Of a stretch of 64,000 nt of DNA, positions 25,305-35,051 are shown piece by piece. Source of the stretch: Pseudo-nitzschia pungens (taxonomy: Eukaryota; Bacillariophyta; Bacillariophyceae; Bacillariales; Bacillariaceae); assembly GCA_037355855.1 (NCBI GenBank), contig CM074758.1, positions 2,329,001-2,393,000 of the forward strand. Direction: 5' to 3'. How positions within the stretch are numbered: the first letter of the stretch is position 1; each line of letters opens with the position of its first letter. The position numbers and the translations under genes are program-made. The notes under the pieces are model-generated. The model was given only the letters and a program-made list of their open reading frames with translations. It made no database searches and had not been told where the DNA came from.

Positions 25305-25707
25305 CTACGAAATTCCTATCAGCTGTCCCCCCTCCGGTTTAAGAAGAAAAAAAAGCTTTTTTACGTCGATTCGACCTAAACTCTGAAAAACTCTGTAGTA
25401 CAAATTTCTACGTAGTTTACTGTAGGATCAATCGTGCTCATTGAGCTCTGTTTTGACACCGTTGTCAGAGCACTGATTTTTTTCATTCTTTTCGACAACA
25501 CCTTCTTGTTTCGACCCGACCATGGTGATTGCCCAAATCCTGTTGCAACAGCTCCATTGAACCATTTTTCTTGTCCAGAGCAACCCTTGCATCGAGAGTG
25601 TGTTTGAGGCCTTTTTTCTGCTGGAAAATCGACCTTCGTAGCAAAAATACCCCTTCCTTCTTTTTCGGCCGACGAGACCTTCTTCTTTGTCCGACAATTC
25701 CACCATG
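25305..25707 (+). repeat. Left terminal inverted repeat of the DNA transposon
   Basis: The outer 78 bp match the right end perfectly in reverse complement. Further in, blocks such as GCCCAAATCCTGTTGCAACA and CTTGCATCGAGAGTGTGTTT are shared with the right arm. The repeat runs up to the start codon of the second gene (CCACCATGG). Confidence 0.9.
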
Positions 25708-27666
25708 GCCGACTTCAATCAGAATTCCACTGCTGGCAGTCTCAAGCAAGAGATTGAGCGCCAACTGAACCACAGAACTCAAGTGGATGAAAAACCCATG
25801 CAAATTGCAGTGAAAAAGCTTGCAAATAACAAGAAATTCTTGGGGACGAAAAGTGAGAAATTGGCGCACATCAAGAAGATTGGCGATGAGATGATAATTA
25901 GATTCTTCAGACAACAAAAGAATAAAAAGCGAGTCGCCGATGATATCAAACTACTTACTAAACTGCCTCTCTTACACAGGGCCAAGACATCAAAAGAAGA
26001 CGTCGCATTGGTGGTTTTCTACATTGCAGAAATTCTGTACTCGTGCGATGTCAGGGTAGGAGGGAACAAAGAAATTGGTGATTGCGTCAACCCCTTCAGA
26101 GACGCTTATGCTGCGCTAATGAGTGAGGTACGAGAGCAAATAGAAGCGAACAACAAGAATTACCTTATCAAACAGTCTCCAGAAGAATTGAGTCGGCTCT
26201 TCTTGGAAGGGGGGGGGAAACTACCAGACGATGAACTCCTTCGGACGTGCCCATTTTGCTCCCATTCGTATGTGGATGAACCCGCCACCAATGCCGCTGT
26301 AATGGATAGAAATAAAGCATTGGCAGCTGATTTCGACGCAAAAATGAGGGAATACAGGAGCAACAATGGGCATTATACGAATGCCGTTGGCGAGAGAAGC
26401 AATCGGACTCCGCCAAAGCCACAATACAAGCACGAAGTACTCCAGTGCCATTGCCATCAGATCAGATGCCTGGACGCTGCTGGGAATGGATCTTGTAGGG
26501 ATTGCAACACGAATGGTTCAAAGCTCGTTGCGAATGGGAATGGGAACTGCAATTGCCAGGTCTGTTCTTGTACTTGCAATTTCGCATACAAAAAAAATGC
26601 TGTAAACTTGATTTCCGTCAACAAGGGAGCAGAGAAGATTGCTGACAAGGAAAACGTTGACACTGGCAACGCTGTTGCTGGAAAAGCAATTGGATCGATC
26701 TTTGCTGCGTCTGCAACAGAAGCGCACGCTGCTCAAGCTGCAGTTATCCATGCACGGAATGGAAAAACTGACGCTAGTGACGCGTTTCATACGGAGAATC
26801 TGTATTTCCAGGGAGCAAGCCGAAGATTGATGGTAGATCCGTCTATCAACCTCTCATCTCTGCGGGATTTTGCCGGGACTGCCGTCAATATTGCCCTCCC
26901 TGGCGGCGCTGTTTTCGATACGCGTCTCCTTGGCAAAGACAATGGTGGATTCAGGGCAAGAAACAATCGTCTCAACAAACTTGCTGTAGCTGCATCAAAT
27001 GGACATGGTTCTCTTGAGATGGGGCCTCCAGCGCCAAGAAATACCACTTCGGCTGCAACAATCAGTCCGATCCCGGCGTCGACAGCTGTCGTGGCAACTC
27101 CACCGGCAGCAACGCTCCCTACCCTTGGTCCGTTCGATCCATCCAGCAGCGAGATGAAAAAGCCACCCCCCAAGAAATATCAGCATAAAATTCCGATCTC
27201 TGCAACCATGAAGACGTTTCTTTCTGTCAACGCTGCAGTGAACGGGGGGGTGAAGATGCCATCCGCAATGTCACAAGCGCAGGTGGACCAACTCCAGGAG
27301 ATAATCGACGTGCCTGATGACGAGGACGACCTGTCAGTTCTATCAGTCACGTCCTTCAAACGCCAGAAGACTGATGATACTCCTGCCACAGCCATGGTGA
27401 ATGAAACCATCAATAGTGTTGTTGAGTGCGCTTACAATCCAATCATCGATGTTGATTCCCCGGCGTCTCCTGACTCTGCCTTGGGCAGAGACGTTGCTCA
27501 CATTATTGATCTCCCCTTCAAGAATGTGAGAAAAATTGCTCGCGGGATCCTCAAACGAAACAAGGACGCAGGTCCCGAAGACCTAAAGAGATTGTTGGAC
27601 CAAGCGTACCCGTTCCCATCTTCTATCAAGAAGAAGAAGAAGAAGGCAAAGAAGGGAGGGAACTGA
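25705..27666 (+). CDS. Transposon-encoded Cys-rich protein (second gene), function unknown
   Basis: 653 aa from the ATG at 25705 (CCACCATGG context); an upstream in-frame TTG at 25687 is not needed. The N-terminal 170 residues are helical and charged. Residues about 175-300 hold a Cys/His-rich block (CPFCSHSY, CHCHQIRCLDAAGNGSC, CNCQVCSCTCNF) that could bind zinc. The C-terminal half is alanine/proline-rich low complexity, with an acidic patch (DVPDDEDDLSVLS) and a lysine tail (KKKKKKAKKGGN). A heptapeptide ENLYFQG lies at 26794..26814. No enzymatic domain is recognised. An accessory DNA-binding or regulatory role in transposition is inferred from position only. Confidence 0.75.
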   Translation: MADFNQNSTAGSLKQEIERQLNHRTQVDEKPMQIAVKKLANNKKFLGTKSEKLAHIKKIGDEMIIRFFRQQKNKKRVADDIKLLTKLPLLHRAKTSKEDVALVVFYIAEILYSCDVRVGGNKEIGDCVNPFRDAYAALMSEVREQIEANNKNYLIKQSPEELSRLFLEGGGKLPDDELLRTCPFCSHSYVDEPATNAAVMDRNKALAADFDAKMREYRSNNGHYTNAVGERSNRTPPKPQYKHEVLQCHCHQIRCLDAAGNGSCRDCNTNGSKLVANGNGNCNCQVCSCTCNFAYKKNAVNLISVNKGAEKIADKENVDTGNAVAGKAIGSIFAASATEAHAAQAAVIHARNGKTDASDAFHTENLYFQGASRRLMVDPSINLSSLRDFAGTAVNIALPGGAVFDTRLLGKDNGGFRARNNRLNKLAVAASNGHGSLEMGPPAPRNTTSAATISPIPASTAVVATPPAATLPTLGPFDPSSSEMKKPPPKKYQHKIPISATMKTFLSVNAAVNGGVKMPSAMSQAQVDQLQEIIDVPDDEDDLSVLSVTSFKRQKTDDTPATAMVNETINSVVECAYNPIIDVDSPASPDSALGRDVAHIIDLPFKNVRKIARGILKRNKDAGPEDLKRLLDQAYPFPSSIKKKKKKAKKGGN

Positions 27667-27679
27667 ATGTCCCCACCCT

Positions 27680-27780
27680 CTGTATATTGTTGTGTCTCCA
27701 CCATTGTCGATTGTCGCGTCTCCACCATTGTCGATCGATTGTCGCGTCTCCGGCTCCGGCTCCAGCTCCACCATGGTCGA
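27680..27780 (+). repeat. Short tandem repeat TCTCCACCATTGTCGATTGT
   Basis: Two to three copies of TCTCCACCATTGTCGATtgtcg-type units lie just after the second gene. Similar words occur in inverted orientation near 28430-28490, at the 3' end of the transposase gene. Confidence 0.6.
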
Positions 27781-28020
27781 TTGTCGATTTTGGTTGTATT
27801 TCTTAGTGGTTGTTTAGATTTTGCTTTTGCAAGTTGCAAAAATACAAATAATGAATTAGAGTTGCTGAGCGCTTTGAGCGCTTTTCATAGTGGTAGTGGA
27901 TCGATCGATCGCGTTTTGGTGTTCCGGTTTTCATGTAATATATATATATAATCGATATCCACTGCTGTAGATAAATAATGACTAAAGACAACTCTAACCT
28001 ATCAGATTACAAGCACGTCG

Positions 28021-28161
28021 GACTTCAATCCCATCAGTTCTCCTATACATGGACGCGTCGGTCGACTTCAATCCCAGGAGTTATCCTATACATGGACGCG
28101 TCCGCCCACTTCAATCCCACCATCTGAACGTCCGCCGACTTTAATCCCACCACCTAGACGT
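28021..28161 (+). repeat. Degenerate tandem repeat in transposon centre (43-nt and 30-nt units)
   Basis: Four units begin GACTTCAATCCCA or a close variant. The first two are 43 nt and share TCCTATACATGGACGCGTC; the last two are shortened to about 30 nt. They lie between the two convergent transposon genes and may be a shared 3' region or a subterminal binding array. Confidence 0.75.
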
Positions 28162-28492
28162 CCAAGGTTTTCTATTGTACCTATGTTCGATATCCACCAA
28201 TAAAGATGAATATAATCGATTCCCACAAGTGTTCGATACTTAGCTGTGGGAGTGACACGGGAGTGACGTGGGAGTGACACGGATGCCGTCGCTATTGGTA
28301 TACAATCGAAAACCTATTACAAATAAGAAACTGGAGCAAACTGGAGCAAACTGGTGGAACAAACTGGAGCAACTCTAATTCATTATTTCTATTTTTGCAA
28401 CTCTGCAAAAGCGAAATCTATCGACAATCGACCATGGTGGACACAACGGTGGAGACGCGACAATCAACAATGGTGGGGACCCGACAATACAC

Positions 28493-29587
28493 TCAGTTCG
28501 TATATCCGACGTTCGCAAAGTAGTTTACAAACTCGGGGATTCCACGAATAATCGCATACAACTGCTGGCTCAGGTCAGCCGGGTTGGAGATATCGTACAT
28601 CTTGTAGCTCAACGCCATCTCAATGGTATTGAAGACATACTCAATTGGTCCATCCACTGGATAATACGGGGCACGGAACACGAATCGGTGTCCCGCAGCT
28701 AGAATTGCACCCAGCGTCAGTGGATTGTGGTGAGCCAGCAAATTATCCATGATAAAGCACTTCCTATTCCCTGGCGTCCCTTGCGGCAGCGATTCTAGGA
28801 TACTCTCGATAAACGCAGCAAAAGAGATAGCGTCGGTCCCTGTTGTATCAAATCTAACCCAGCGGCGTCCCTCGGGATCCCCACTGATTGCCATCTTGAG
28901 TGTATGATTTACACCATGACCATAGTTACCTCTCTGGCGTACTCTCCCACAAATCGACGCTTTGCCCATTCGGCGGTTGGCATTCTCCAGCTTGATTCCT
29001 GCTTCATCCACATCAATCATATCGTCCCTACGAATGTTGGCAATTCCATACGGATAATTCATTGTCCAGTATCGGAATCTCTTGTATCGATTTCGAAAAG
29101 TAAACGCTTGATTTGCTGTTGTAGAGCCCTTCTTTCTGTTAATTCCAATCGCATTTTCTGCTTCTGTAATATCCTTGAGAGAATATACCCGGGGGACAGG
29201 TAAGTAGCTACTGTAGGATCTCCAGAGGAACGCGATACACTCATACCTTGTTGCCTTTGGATAGATCTTCCGGTATACAGCAAGCAAGAACATTGGGTAT
29301 CCTCGGATCCCTTCCTTCAGCTTGTTTCCAGTGTGTCTCATTCGAACATTCCTCCCTAGCGTTTGGATCCTCCTCCTGTAGCGTTTGGCAGTTCTGGAAT
29401 GAGGAAGAGTCTCGATATCGTTGATTAATTTTCCTATCTCCGCATATCTCACTACAGTGTGTCTCCTCATGTCCTCAGAATAGCCATTCCCTCCATTTCT
29501 AGGGACAGGGATGTCATTTTCACCATATCTAGGCGTTTGGCGAGGAGGCTGGACCGTGTTGCTCTTCAAGGGATTGCCATTCACCAT
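28493..29587 (-). CDS. Tc1/mariner (IS630)-like DD34E transposase
   Basis: 364 aa from ATG 29587 (CCACCATGG context). In-frame upstream codons belong to the inverted repeat. The N-terminal half is a basic helix-turn-helix-type DNA-binding region (RYRRRIQTLGRNVRMRHTGNK). The catalytic residues are visible: D in DMIDVDEAG with the family RRMGKA after it, D in FIMDNLLAHHNP, and E in YYPVDGPIEYVFNTIE. The last two are separated by 34 residues, the Tc1 spacing. The C-terminus is short and hydrophobic (FVNYFANVGYTN). The frame is open throughout and all three acidic residues are kept, so the enzyme may be active. It moves the element by cut-and-paste, consistent with the TA duplication. Confidence 0.92.
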   Translation of the reverse strand: MVNGNPLKSNTVQPPRQTPRYGENDIPVPRNGGNGYSEDMRRHTVVRYAEIGKLINDIETLPHSRTAKRYRRRIQTLGRNVRMRHTGNKLKEGIRGYPMFLLAVYRKIYPKATRYECIAFLWRSYSSYLPVPRVYSLKDITEAENAIGINRKKGSTTANQAFTFRNRYKRFRYWTMNYPYGIANIRRDDMIDVDEAGIKLENANRRMGKASICGRVRQRGNYGHGVNHTLKMAISGDPEGRRWVRFDTTGTDAISFAAFIESILESLPQGTPGNRKCFIMDNLLAHHNPLTLGAILAAGHRFVFRAPYYPVDGPIEYVFNTIEMALSYKMYDISNPADLSQQLYAIIRGIPEFVNYFANVGYTN

Positions 29588-29962
29588 GGTGGAATCGTCG
29601 GATTGTCGGATTCTCGGATTCTCGTCGTTGTCCGCAAAATCAGAAGCAGTTCGAAAAATCGGTTCTACAAGGTCAATTTTGACAGAAAAAAGGCTCAAAC
29701 ACACTCTCGATGCAAGGAATGCTCTGGACAAGAAAAATGGGTTCAAAGGAGCTGTTGCAACAGGATTTGGGCAACCACCATGGTCCCGGTCGAAATGAGA
29801 AGGAGTGGTGTGTTGGTGTCAAAAAAGAAGAAGACTAGTTCCTACACTAAATTACGTTCAAATTGAGTACTAGAGAATTTTCGAAGTTTAGGTCGAATCG
29901 ACGTAAAAAAGCTTTTTTTTCTTCTTAAACCGGAGGGGGGACAGCTGATAGGAATTTCGTAG
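29585..29962 (-). repeat. Right terminal inverted repeat of the DNA transposon
   Basis: Reverse complement of the left end, perfect over the outer 78 bp and imperfect up to the transposase start codon. It ends in the same CGA(A/T)TTCCACCATGG context as the left arm. Confidence 0.9.
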
Positions 29963-29964
29963 TA

Positions 29965-30922
29965 TCCTGAAGTACGGGACTGACATTGTTTTTTGTTTCG
30001 TTCTACCGTAAGATTAAGCCTTACCGTACTACGGTTACAAGTATCCGTTCAACACCATAACCTTACTCGTACCAGGGGTGATAATAGGGTAAGTAAACCT
30101 TACGGTAACCTTTCGATTTACGATACATCATACTGCTCGCACAACCCTTATTTGACCCCCAAAATCTTACTTCGTACAAGTAAGGTTAAGATTTTACGGA
30201 AACCTTACTTCGTAGTGTTTTGATTCTTGGAATCAAAAAATCAGATATCAAACTACGATACTCGACGGTAATTTTAAGGTTTACATAGTGACGCCGATTA
30301 TTCTATTAGTAGTATTATTATTTCGTTGGCCTTGGCATATCAACGTGCTCGTCGAAAACACCTTACTCGTTGAGCAGTAACAGAACCAGTCCTAATATCA
30401 AAACTAAAGCTCACCTCTGTTCCAATAGCAAACACTCGACGTTATTGATGGAAAACCTCTCTCGAAGATCTGGGAATGCAGCACTCTTCGTTACTACCGT
30501 ACCAGTACACGTGCATGCTGAGAATTGAAAAAATATGAAATGGGAGCCATTTAACACCAAGCACGTCGTCTCGCCGAAAATAGCTACAACGTAATCTGCC
30601 TAATGCTTTTTTGGGCGAGACCTTGCCTAAAATCAGGGCAGAACTACAAACTCCATTAGATGAGAACGAGACAGCAAGCTGGCAAACTCATGCATATCAC
30701 GAAAAAGTTCAGTTGCGCAAATTCCAATGATATTCCAAAGAATAATAATGATCAATTGTTTCGTGCTTTCCGATCGACCGAAAAGGGATGCATATCGTTT
30801 CTTTTGTGTCTACCCGTTGAGTGTCATTGAATTTTTCCGAAAGCGCCAATGCTCTCATTTTTTTCCATTGAAGATATCAGTAAACTCTGATCCTTCACTT
30901 CTATGCCAAAATACCCTAAAGC
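29965..30922. other. Intergenic spacer dense in GTAAGGTT/TACCGTA words
   Basis: No gene. Positions 30000-30250 contain at least ten words of the ACCTTAC/TACGGTA family in both orientations, one of the densest bursts in the window. Confidence 0.6.
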
Positions 30923-31708
30923 ATGAAAACCATCGCAGGATCGCGTGATAGAAGACTACAATCCGAGCGTGAGAGCAGTGCCAACGTGAAGAAGGGCAAC
31001 GAAAAGCTGTCCGGTCCCCGAAAAGCTCGAAACGACGATAAAAGCAATTCATCCGATCGCAGAAAACAAATATACGTCAATCATCTCAGGAGAATAACAA
31101 ATAGGCTTTTGAAAGAACAAGTCAAGGCCTCTGTCTTAGATGATGATTCCGCTGCGAGCGAAAGCAGCAGCAGCAGCAGCAGCAGACCATCGAAAATAAC
31201 TGAAGAAACAAACAGACAGCAGCACACTACAAGTGGCGATATGCGTATGCAAATGCTGGAACCATGGGCTGAGCCACCACCACCGGATGTGCAACAACTA
31301 AACGATTCACTGACCGAGCATACCACTCTATGCAGTGCATTTGAAATGCTGTCATTCGATAATTTATGCAACGGTAACAAAGATCCTTCGCTGAAGGACG
31401 GTATGAATATCGAGGATATGAAGGTCGTTGCTTCAGTTGTTCCTCGCGAAATAAGTTTTCAAAGTCAAGACGTTCACAGTGACCATAGCTTGTTGCGGGA
31501 AGAGCTTGTGATCAAAGGGCAACGATCGAACTTTCTGAAGAAACTACTCCAGCTGAGGTCGGGCAGAGGCGACCGCTCTACTCGAGTGACAAAAGTCAAG
31601 CTTTACGTTGATCCTCCGAAACCATTGGTTAGCACCAACAGTATTGGCAACAGTACACTTACGTGGCCGACTGAATATCAAGAGGGGTTTCCGGTGGAGG
31701 AATCATAA
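30923..31708 (+). CDS. Hypothetical low-complexity protein
   Basis: 261 aa in one exon starting at ATG in context AAAGCATG. The N-terminus is strongly basic (RDRRLQSERESSANVKKGNEK...RRKQIYVNHLRRITNRLLKEQVK). A polyserine run (ASESSSSSSSRPSK) follows, then a weakly structured middle. The C-terminus (SNFLKKLLQLRSGRGDRSTRVTKVKLYVDPPKPL) is again basic. There is no signal peptide, membrane span or known domain. It lies tail-to-tail with the MgtE-like gene, 234 bases apart. The long open frame and eukaryotic-looking start support a real gene, but without homology this remains moderate. Confidence 0.5.
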   Translation: MKTIAGSRDRRLQSERESSANVKKGNEKLSGPRKARNDDKSNSSDRRKQIYVNHLRRITNRLLKEQVKASVLDDDSAASESSSSSSSRPSKITEETNRQQHTTSGDMRMQMLEPWAEPPPPDVQQLNDSLTEHTTLCSAFEMLSFDNLCNGNKDPSLKDGMNIEDMKVVASVVPREISFQSQDVHSDHSLLREELVIKGQRSNFLKKLLQLRSGRGDRSTRVTKVKLYVDPPKPLVSTNSIGNSTLTWPTEYQEGFPVEES

Positions 31709-31942
31709 TGTTGCCCCACACAGTTTTGGGTAGGTGGTACAACAGGGTTTTGAAATGCAAGAGCCGAATAAGATAGTTTACCACAAACAATTATCCGATT
31801 GCTAGATTTGAGACGGGTTTTTTTATTTCAAACGGCATTTCGGGAAGAAGATAGCAACAACTCTAGAAAAGGTAATGAATTTAGGATTAGTCTATTGTTG
31901 AATAATACATAGTTTGAAGTCTATATCTGGATGGAGAGCCTG

Positions 31943-33352
31943 CTAGAATCCTAGTTTCGGCAGAAGAAAAGCACCCAGCGGTCCGTCCAAAATTAATCCC
32001 GAAACCAGTACAGCAAGTGCCACACCTAAGATATCCATAATCACTTGAATTGTAGTAGACGAGTGGGCAGGATCGATTCCTATCCTTTCTAATATCAACG
32101 GTAGGACTGCTCCGAGACAGATACTACTAAAGACGATCAAAGATAGGGCAGCAGTGACGGTGATGGCTTCCGGAAATGGAGTCTTGAAGAAGATAGTGCG
32201 GCAAAAACCTGCAGCGGAAAGGATCAAACTCAGGGTGGCTGCCATTTTGAGTTCCCGAATCAGAAATTGTCCCCTGGTTCGCTCATTTAGTGTCCCCAAG
32301 GCAATGCCTCGAATGACTAAAACGTAGAAAGAATTGCAAAGCACAAAGGAGTCATCAATCGAATGCCTCGACGAAATGAAGATTATTCCGTGTACCAACC
32401 CGTATCGGAGGGAAACGTACCTCGAACGCTAGCTTGGTTTCCTGCATTACCACCTGCCCCAACCATCATGGTCAAATAGTATATGATGACGGGATGGTTT
32501 GCCAAAAGAAGCTCGTTTCGACTCAAAATGATTCCCGAGAGCGATTGCATAATTAGAAGCCCTGTACGACAAACAAAGCAATCACATCATTGTTAGAGCA
32601 TCTTACAGTTCATCGATGCCGGAAAGGAGGCAAAGAAGAGTACGACAACCATAGATCATGGTCAAAGAGGCGCCGTCGATTCAAGTGAACATACCAACTA
32701 ACCAGTACGCTCGATCTCGTAGGGCTTCTCCGAATGATACGGTAGGTTCCACTGGACACTGCTCTCCATCCAAAACGTCACACCACAGCTCTTCGTCCTC
32801 AACCTGGTCCTTCTCAGGCGAAAATGACGACGACGACGACACTCCTTGGTTGTCGCTGAAGGAATCAAACAAGTGCTCTCCTTCAAACCTCTCCAGGATA
32901 ATCCTCTTTTCGTTATTCTTTGCCGCAACTGCTGCACCCTCTAGTTCCCGCTCGTGCCGTTGCTCTACAAACTTCTTCAGCCGTTCGTTTTCCTCTTCCA
33001 ACTGTCGAATCGAGTCCCGAAGTGACATATTCTCGGTGTACAAATTTTTGGCCTCTGCTGTCGCATTTTCCATGTTTACGGATGGATCTTCAAAATAGTC
33101 TTGCTGGCGGTTCTGGGAAGATTTTCCTAATCTGACGCGAGACACTCTGTCAGGAGATACTGATCGCGGCACATATCTACTCCTTCTGCTATTGAGCACG
33201 TTATTCGTTTGGCTCCATCCCGATACAGAATTCCCGTGAAGGAAAAATAAGAAGACAAAAAACGGAGCTGCAGATGTACCCTTCATGCTTGAGAGTCGGT
33301 GTCGCGACTCCCGAATATCAACCTTCCGATCCATGCTTGGCGATGGAATCAT
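31943..33352 (-). CDS. MgtE/SLC41-type magnesium transporter half, probably organelle-targeted
   Basis: 387 aa in three exons: 32695..33352, 32421..32561 and 31943..32307. Introns are GT-AG, and splicing restores LVG-LLIMQSLSGIIL and GNAGNQASVR-GIALGTL. The C-terminal 170 residues form one MgtE membrane domain with its signature MVGAGGNAGNQ and about five helices. The N-terminal region carries a signal-like segment (M23: MKGTSAAPFFVFLFFLHGNSVSGW) whose cleavage before W suggests secretory or plastid entry. A coiled coil (AEAKNLYTENMSLRDSIRQLEEENERLKKFVEQRHE) follows. Bacterial MgtE and SLC41 proteins move Mg2+. This one has a single half and no CBS gating domains, so it should work as a dimer. 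Plastid location is inference. Confidence 0.88.
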
Positions 33353-34094
33353 GGTAATTGTTGGATTGGAAAATACCGCGGGAAGACGACGGGCGACAAA
33401 AAATAATTACCCCAGAGAGAGATAATCCAGCGTCAGTGGTACTCGAGAGGGCATGAATCTCCGTCGTTTGACTGTCTATCCGCCGTTTGGTGGGTTGGTT
33501 CCTTTCCGAAACTTTGCGTCTCGTGGTGATCCAAAAAACCTGACAAAACTCTGATTTGACACGGATGGTGCAGCAGGGGAAAAGCGTTCGACCAGAGGCA
33601 ACCAACCACACTCCGGAAACTGCAACTCATGGAACAACCATGATTGAAGCTGATCTTTGCTCTTTCGCAACGTCTCAGTACAAAAATCCTACAAGATACT
33701 CGTTGAAACTTTTCTACTCGGATCAGCAATTAGATTAGGAGTCAAATGGCGAGGGTCCGCGTTTCACCAGAATGGGAATGCCTTGTCTCTCTGTGAAGTC
33801 GCCAAAAAAAGAGCGCGCACGAAAACTGAAATAGCTTCTTTTATTGTTGGCAACAAGAAATCTGAGTGACATCGATGATTTTTTGAATTTCCAACTCAGA
33901 AAAATTCGTTCGAAGGCAAGGCATTCCGAAAGGATCCATGCTTACCGGTACCGTACGAAACCGTGTTGTTCGTACCGACAAACGGCATGATGCATCGCAA
34001 ATTGGAGAATCACCTCTGACACGAAAACTAGAAGTACAATCGTAGTGTTGCCTACGCCTGCTCACAATTTTTCCCAATCGAAAGTAGCAAAACG
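33353..34094. other. Divergent spacer (shared promoter region)
   Basis: 742 bases between the outward-facing Mg transporter and the secreted/plastid hypothetical gene. It carries a few CCGGTACCGTACG words at 33945-33975. No coding sequence is supported. Confidence 0.5.
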
Positions 34095-34874
34095 ATGATC
34101 CTGAAGGTTGTTCTCGCCTCTATCCTGTCGCACGCACTTGTAGTGGCGTCGTTCCAGACACAAATGCCGATCACTCACAACTCCCGCAGCGCTCGTGCGT
34201 CCGTTGTTGTTGAATCTTCCACCGAGGCGTCGTCGTATCTTTTTAGTCCCAAGGAGCGCGATGCACATTACGACGGAAACATTGCTCAGTATCTTGTCGA
34301 TCTTCACAACAACAAATCCACCTTCAACTTTTGCGGAGGCATGATGTTCCAGCTCGTTCTCTCGGAAAAACTGAAAAAGCACCTCGAAGGAGTTGCAGCG
34401 GGCTCTTCTTCCGCCGAGCAACCCGTCGTTTTCGACGCGTCACACCCACGCATGCATGAAGTGTCGGATTATTCTCAATCCGCGGATGCTGACAACATTC
34501 GAATTTTCCACGGCCGAGAAATTCGTCAGGTTCCTCACGCAAATGGTGGTATGGGATTTGTTCTGCAATTGAGCCACAGTGACGAAGACGATCCAGAAGG
34601 TTGGACTAGCGAAGAAGTAAAAGGATATGATGGATGGGGTCATGATAGCGGACGGGTGTGGAGGAATGGTGACCGTCTCGAAAAGGAAGGATTTTCTGAT
34701 TTTAGATCAAGGTTTGGACCCAAGTCTTTTGCGCTTCATCATCGATTCTATTTGCATTACGACAAATACGATTCTATTTGGTTATCGGCCGAAGATGGTT
34801 GCGAGGGAACTCCTGCACCGGATAGTGGCGGCATCGCCAACCGAATTGCAGCGTTGATGGGCCTCGGTGCTTGA
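34095..34874 (+). CDS. Hypothetical protein with signal peptide and ASF-type plastid motif
   Basis: 259 aa in one exon. The N-terminus MILKVVLASILSHALVVASF is a signal peptide followed by VAS-F, which fits the diatom plastid import motif (Phe after cleavage), although secretion is also possible. The mature part is acidic and aromatic, with recognisable but unassigned blocks: DAHYDGNIAQYLVDLHNN, FNFCGGMMFQLVLSEKLKKHLE, NIRIFHGREIRQVPHANGGMGFVLQLS and SFALHHRFYLHYDKYDSIWLSAEDGCEG. There are two cysteines only and no membrane span after the leader. I do not recognise the family. Its 3' end is 177 bases from that of the DnaJ gene. Confidence 0.7.
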   Translation: MILKVVLASILSHALVVASFQTQMPITHNSRSARASVVVESSTEASSYLFSPKERDAHYDGNIAQYLVDLHNNKSTFNFCGGMMFQLVLSEKLKKHLEGVAAGSSSAEQPVVFDASHPRMHEVSDYSQSADADNIRIFHGREIRQVPHANGGMGFVLQLSHSDEDDPEGWTSEEVKGYDGWGHDSGRVWRNGDRLEKEGFSDFRSRFGPKSFALHHRFYLHYDKYDSIWLSAEDGCEGTPAPDSGGIANRIAALMGLGA

Positions 34875-35051
34875 GCCCGTGGGTTGGATGGTGTTACGAT
34901 CACTTTGTTGCAACGGCTTGAGATCATTTACAATTCTCGGTGAAAAAGCTCCGACAGATTGTAGCTCATGAAATCAAACAATTTAGTAGACCACACAATA
35001 CACCCCTAGTATGAATGTGTATGAATGCTGATGCAATCCGATTTGCTATCA

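Larger units (their letters stand above)
25305..29962. mobile_element. Complete Tc1/mariner (IS630)-like DNA transposon with long inverted repeats
   Basis: A 4658-bp element whose ends are perfect inverted repeats for 78 bp (25305..25382 and 29885..29962, starting CTACGAAATTCCTATCAGC). Imperfect similarity continues for about 400 bp in total. TA flanks both ends (25303-25304 and 29963-29964), as expected for Tc1/mariner insertion. It carries two convergent genes: a Cys-rich second gene (plus) and a DD34E transposase (minus). Both reading frames are open and the repeats are nearly identical, so the copy looks recent and potentially intact. Confidence 0.93.

Noticed and set aside
26794..26814. 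Vector or tag contamination as the source of ENLYFQG
   Set aside because: The surrounding frame is continuous for hundreds of codons inside a bounded transposon, with no cloning-site or tag sequence next to it.
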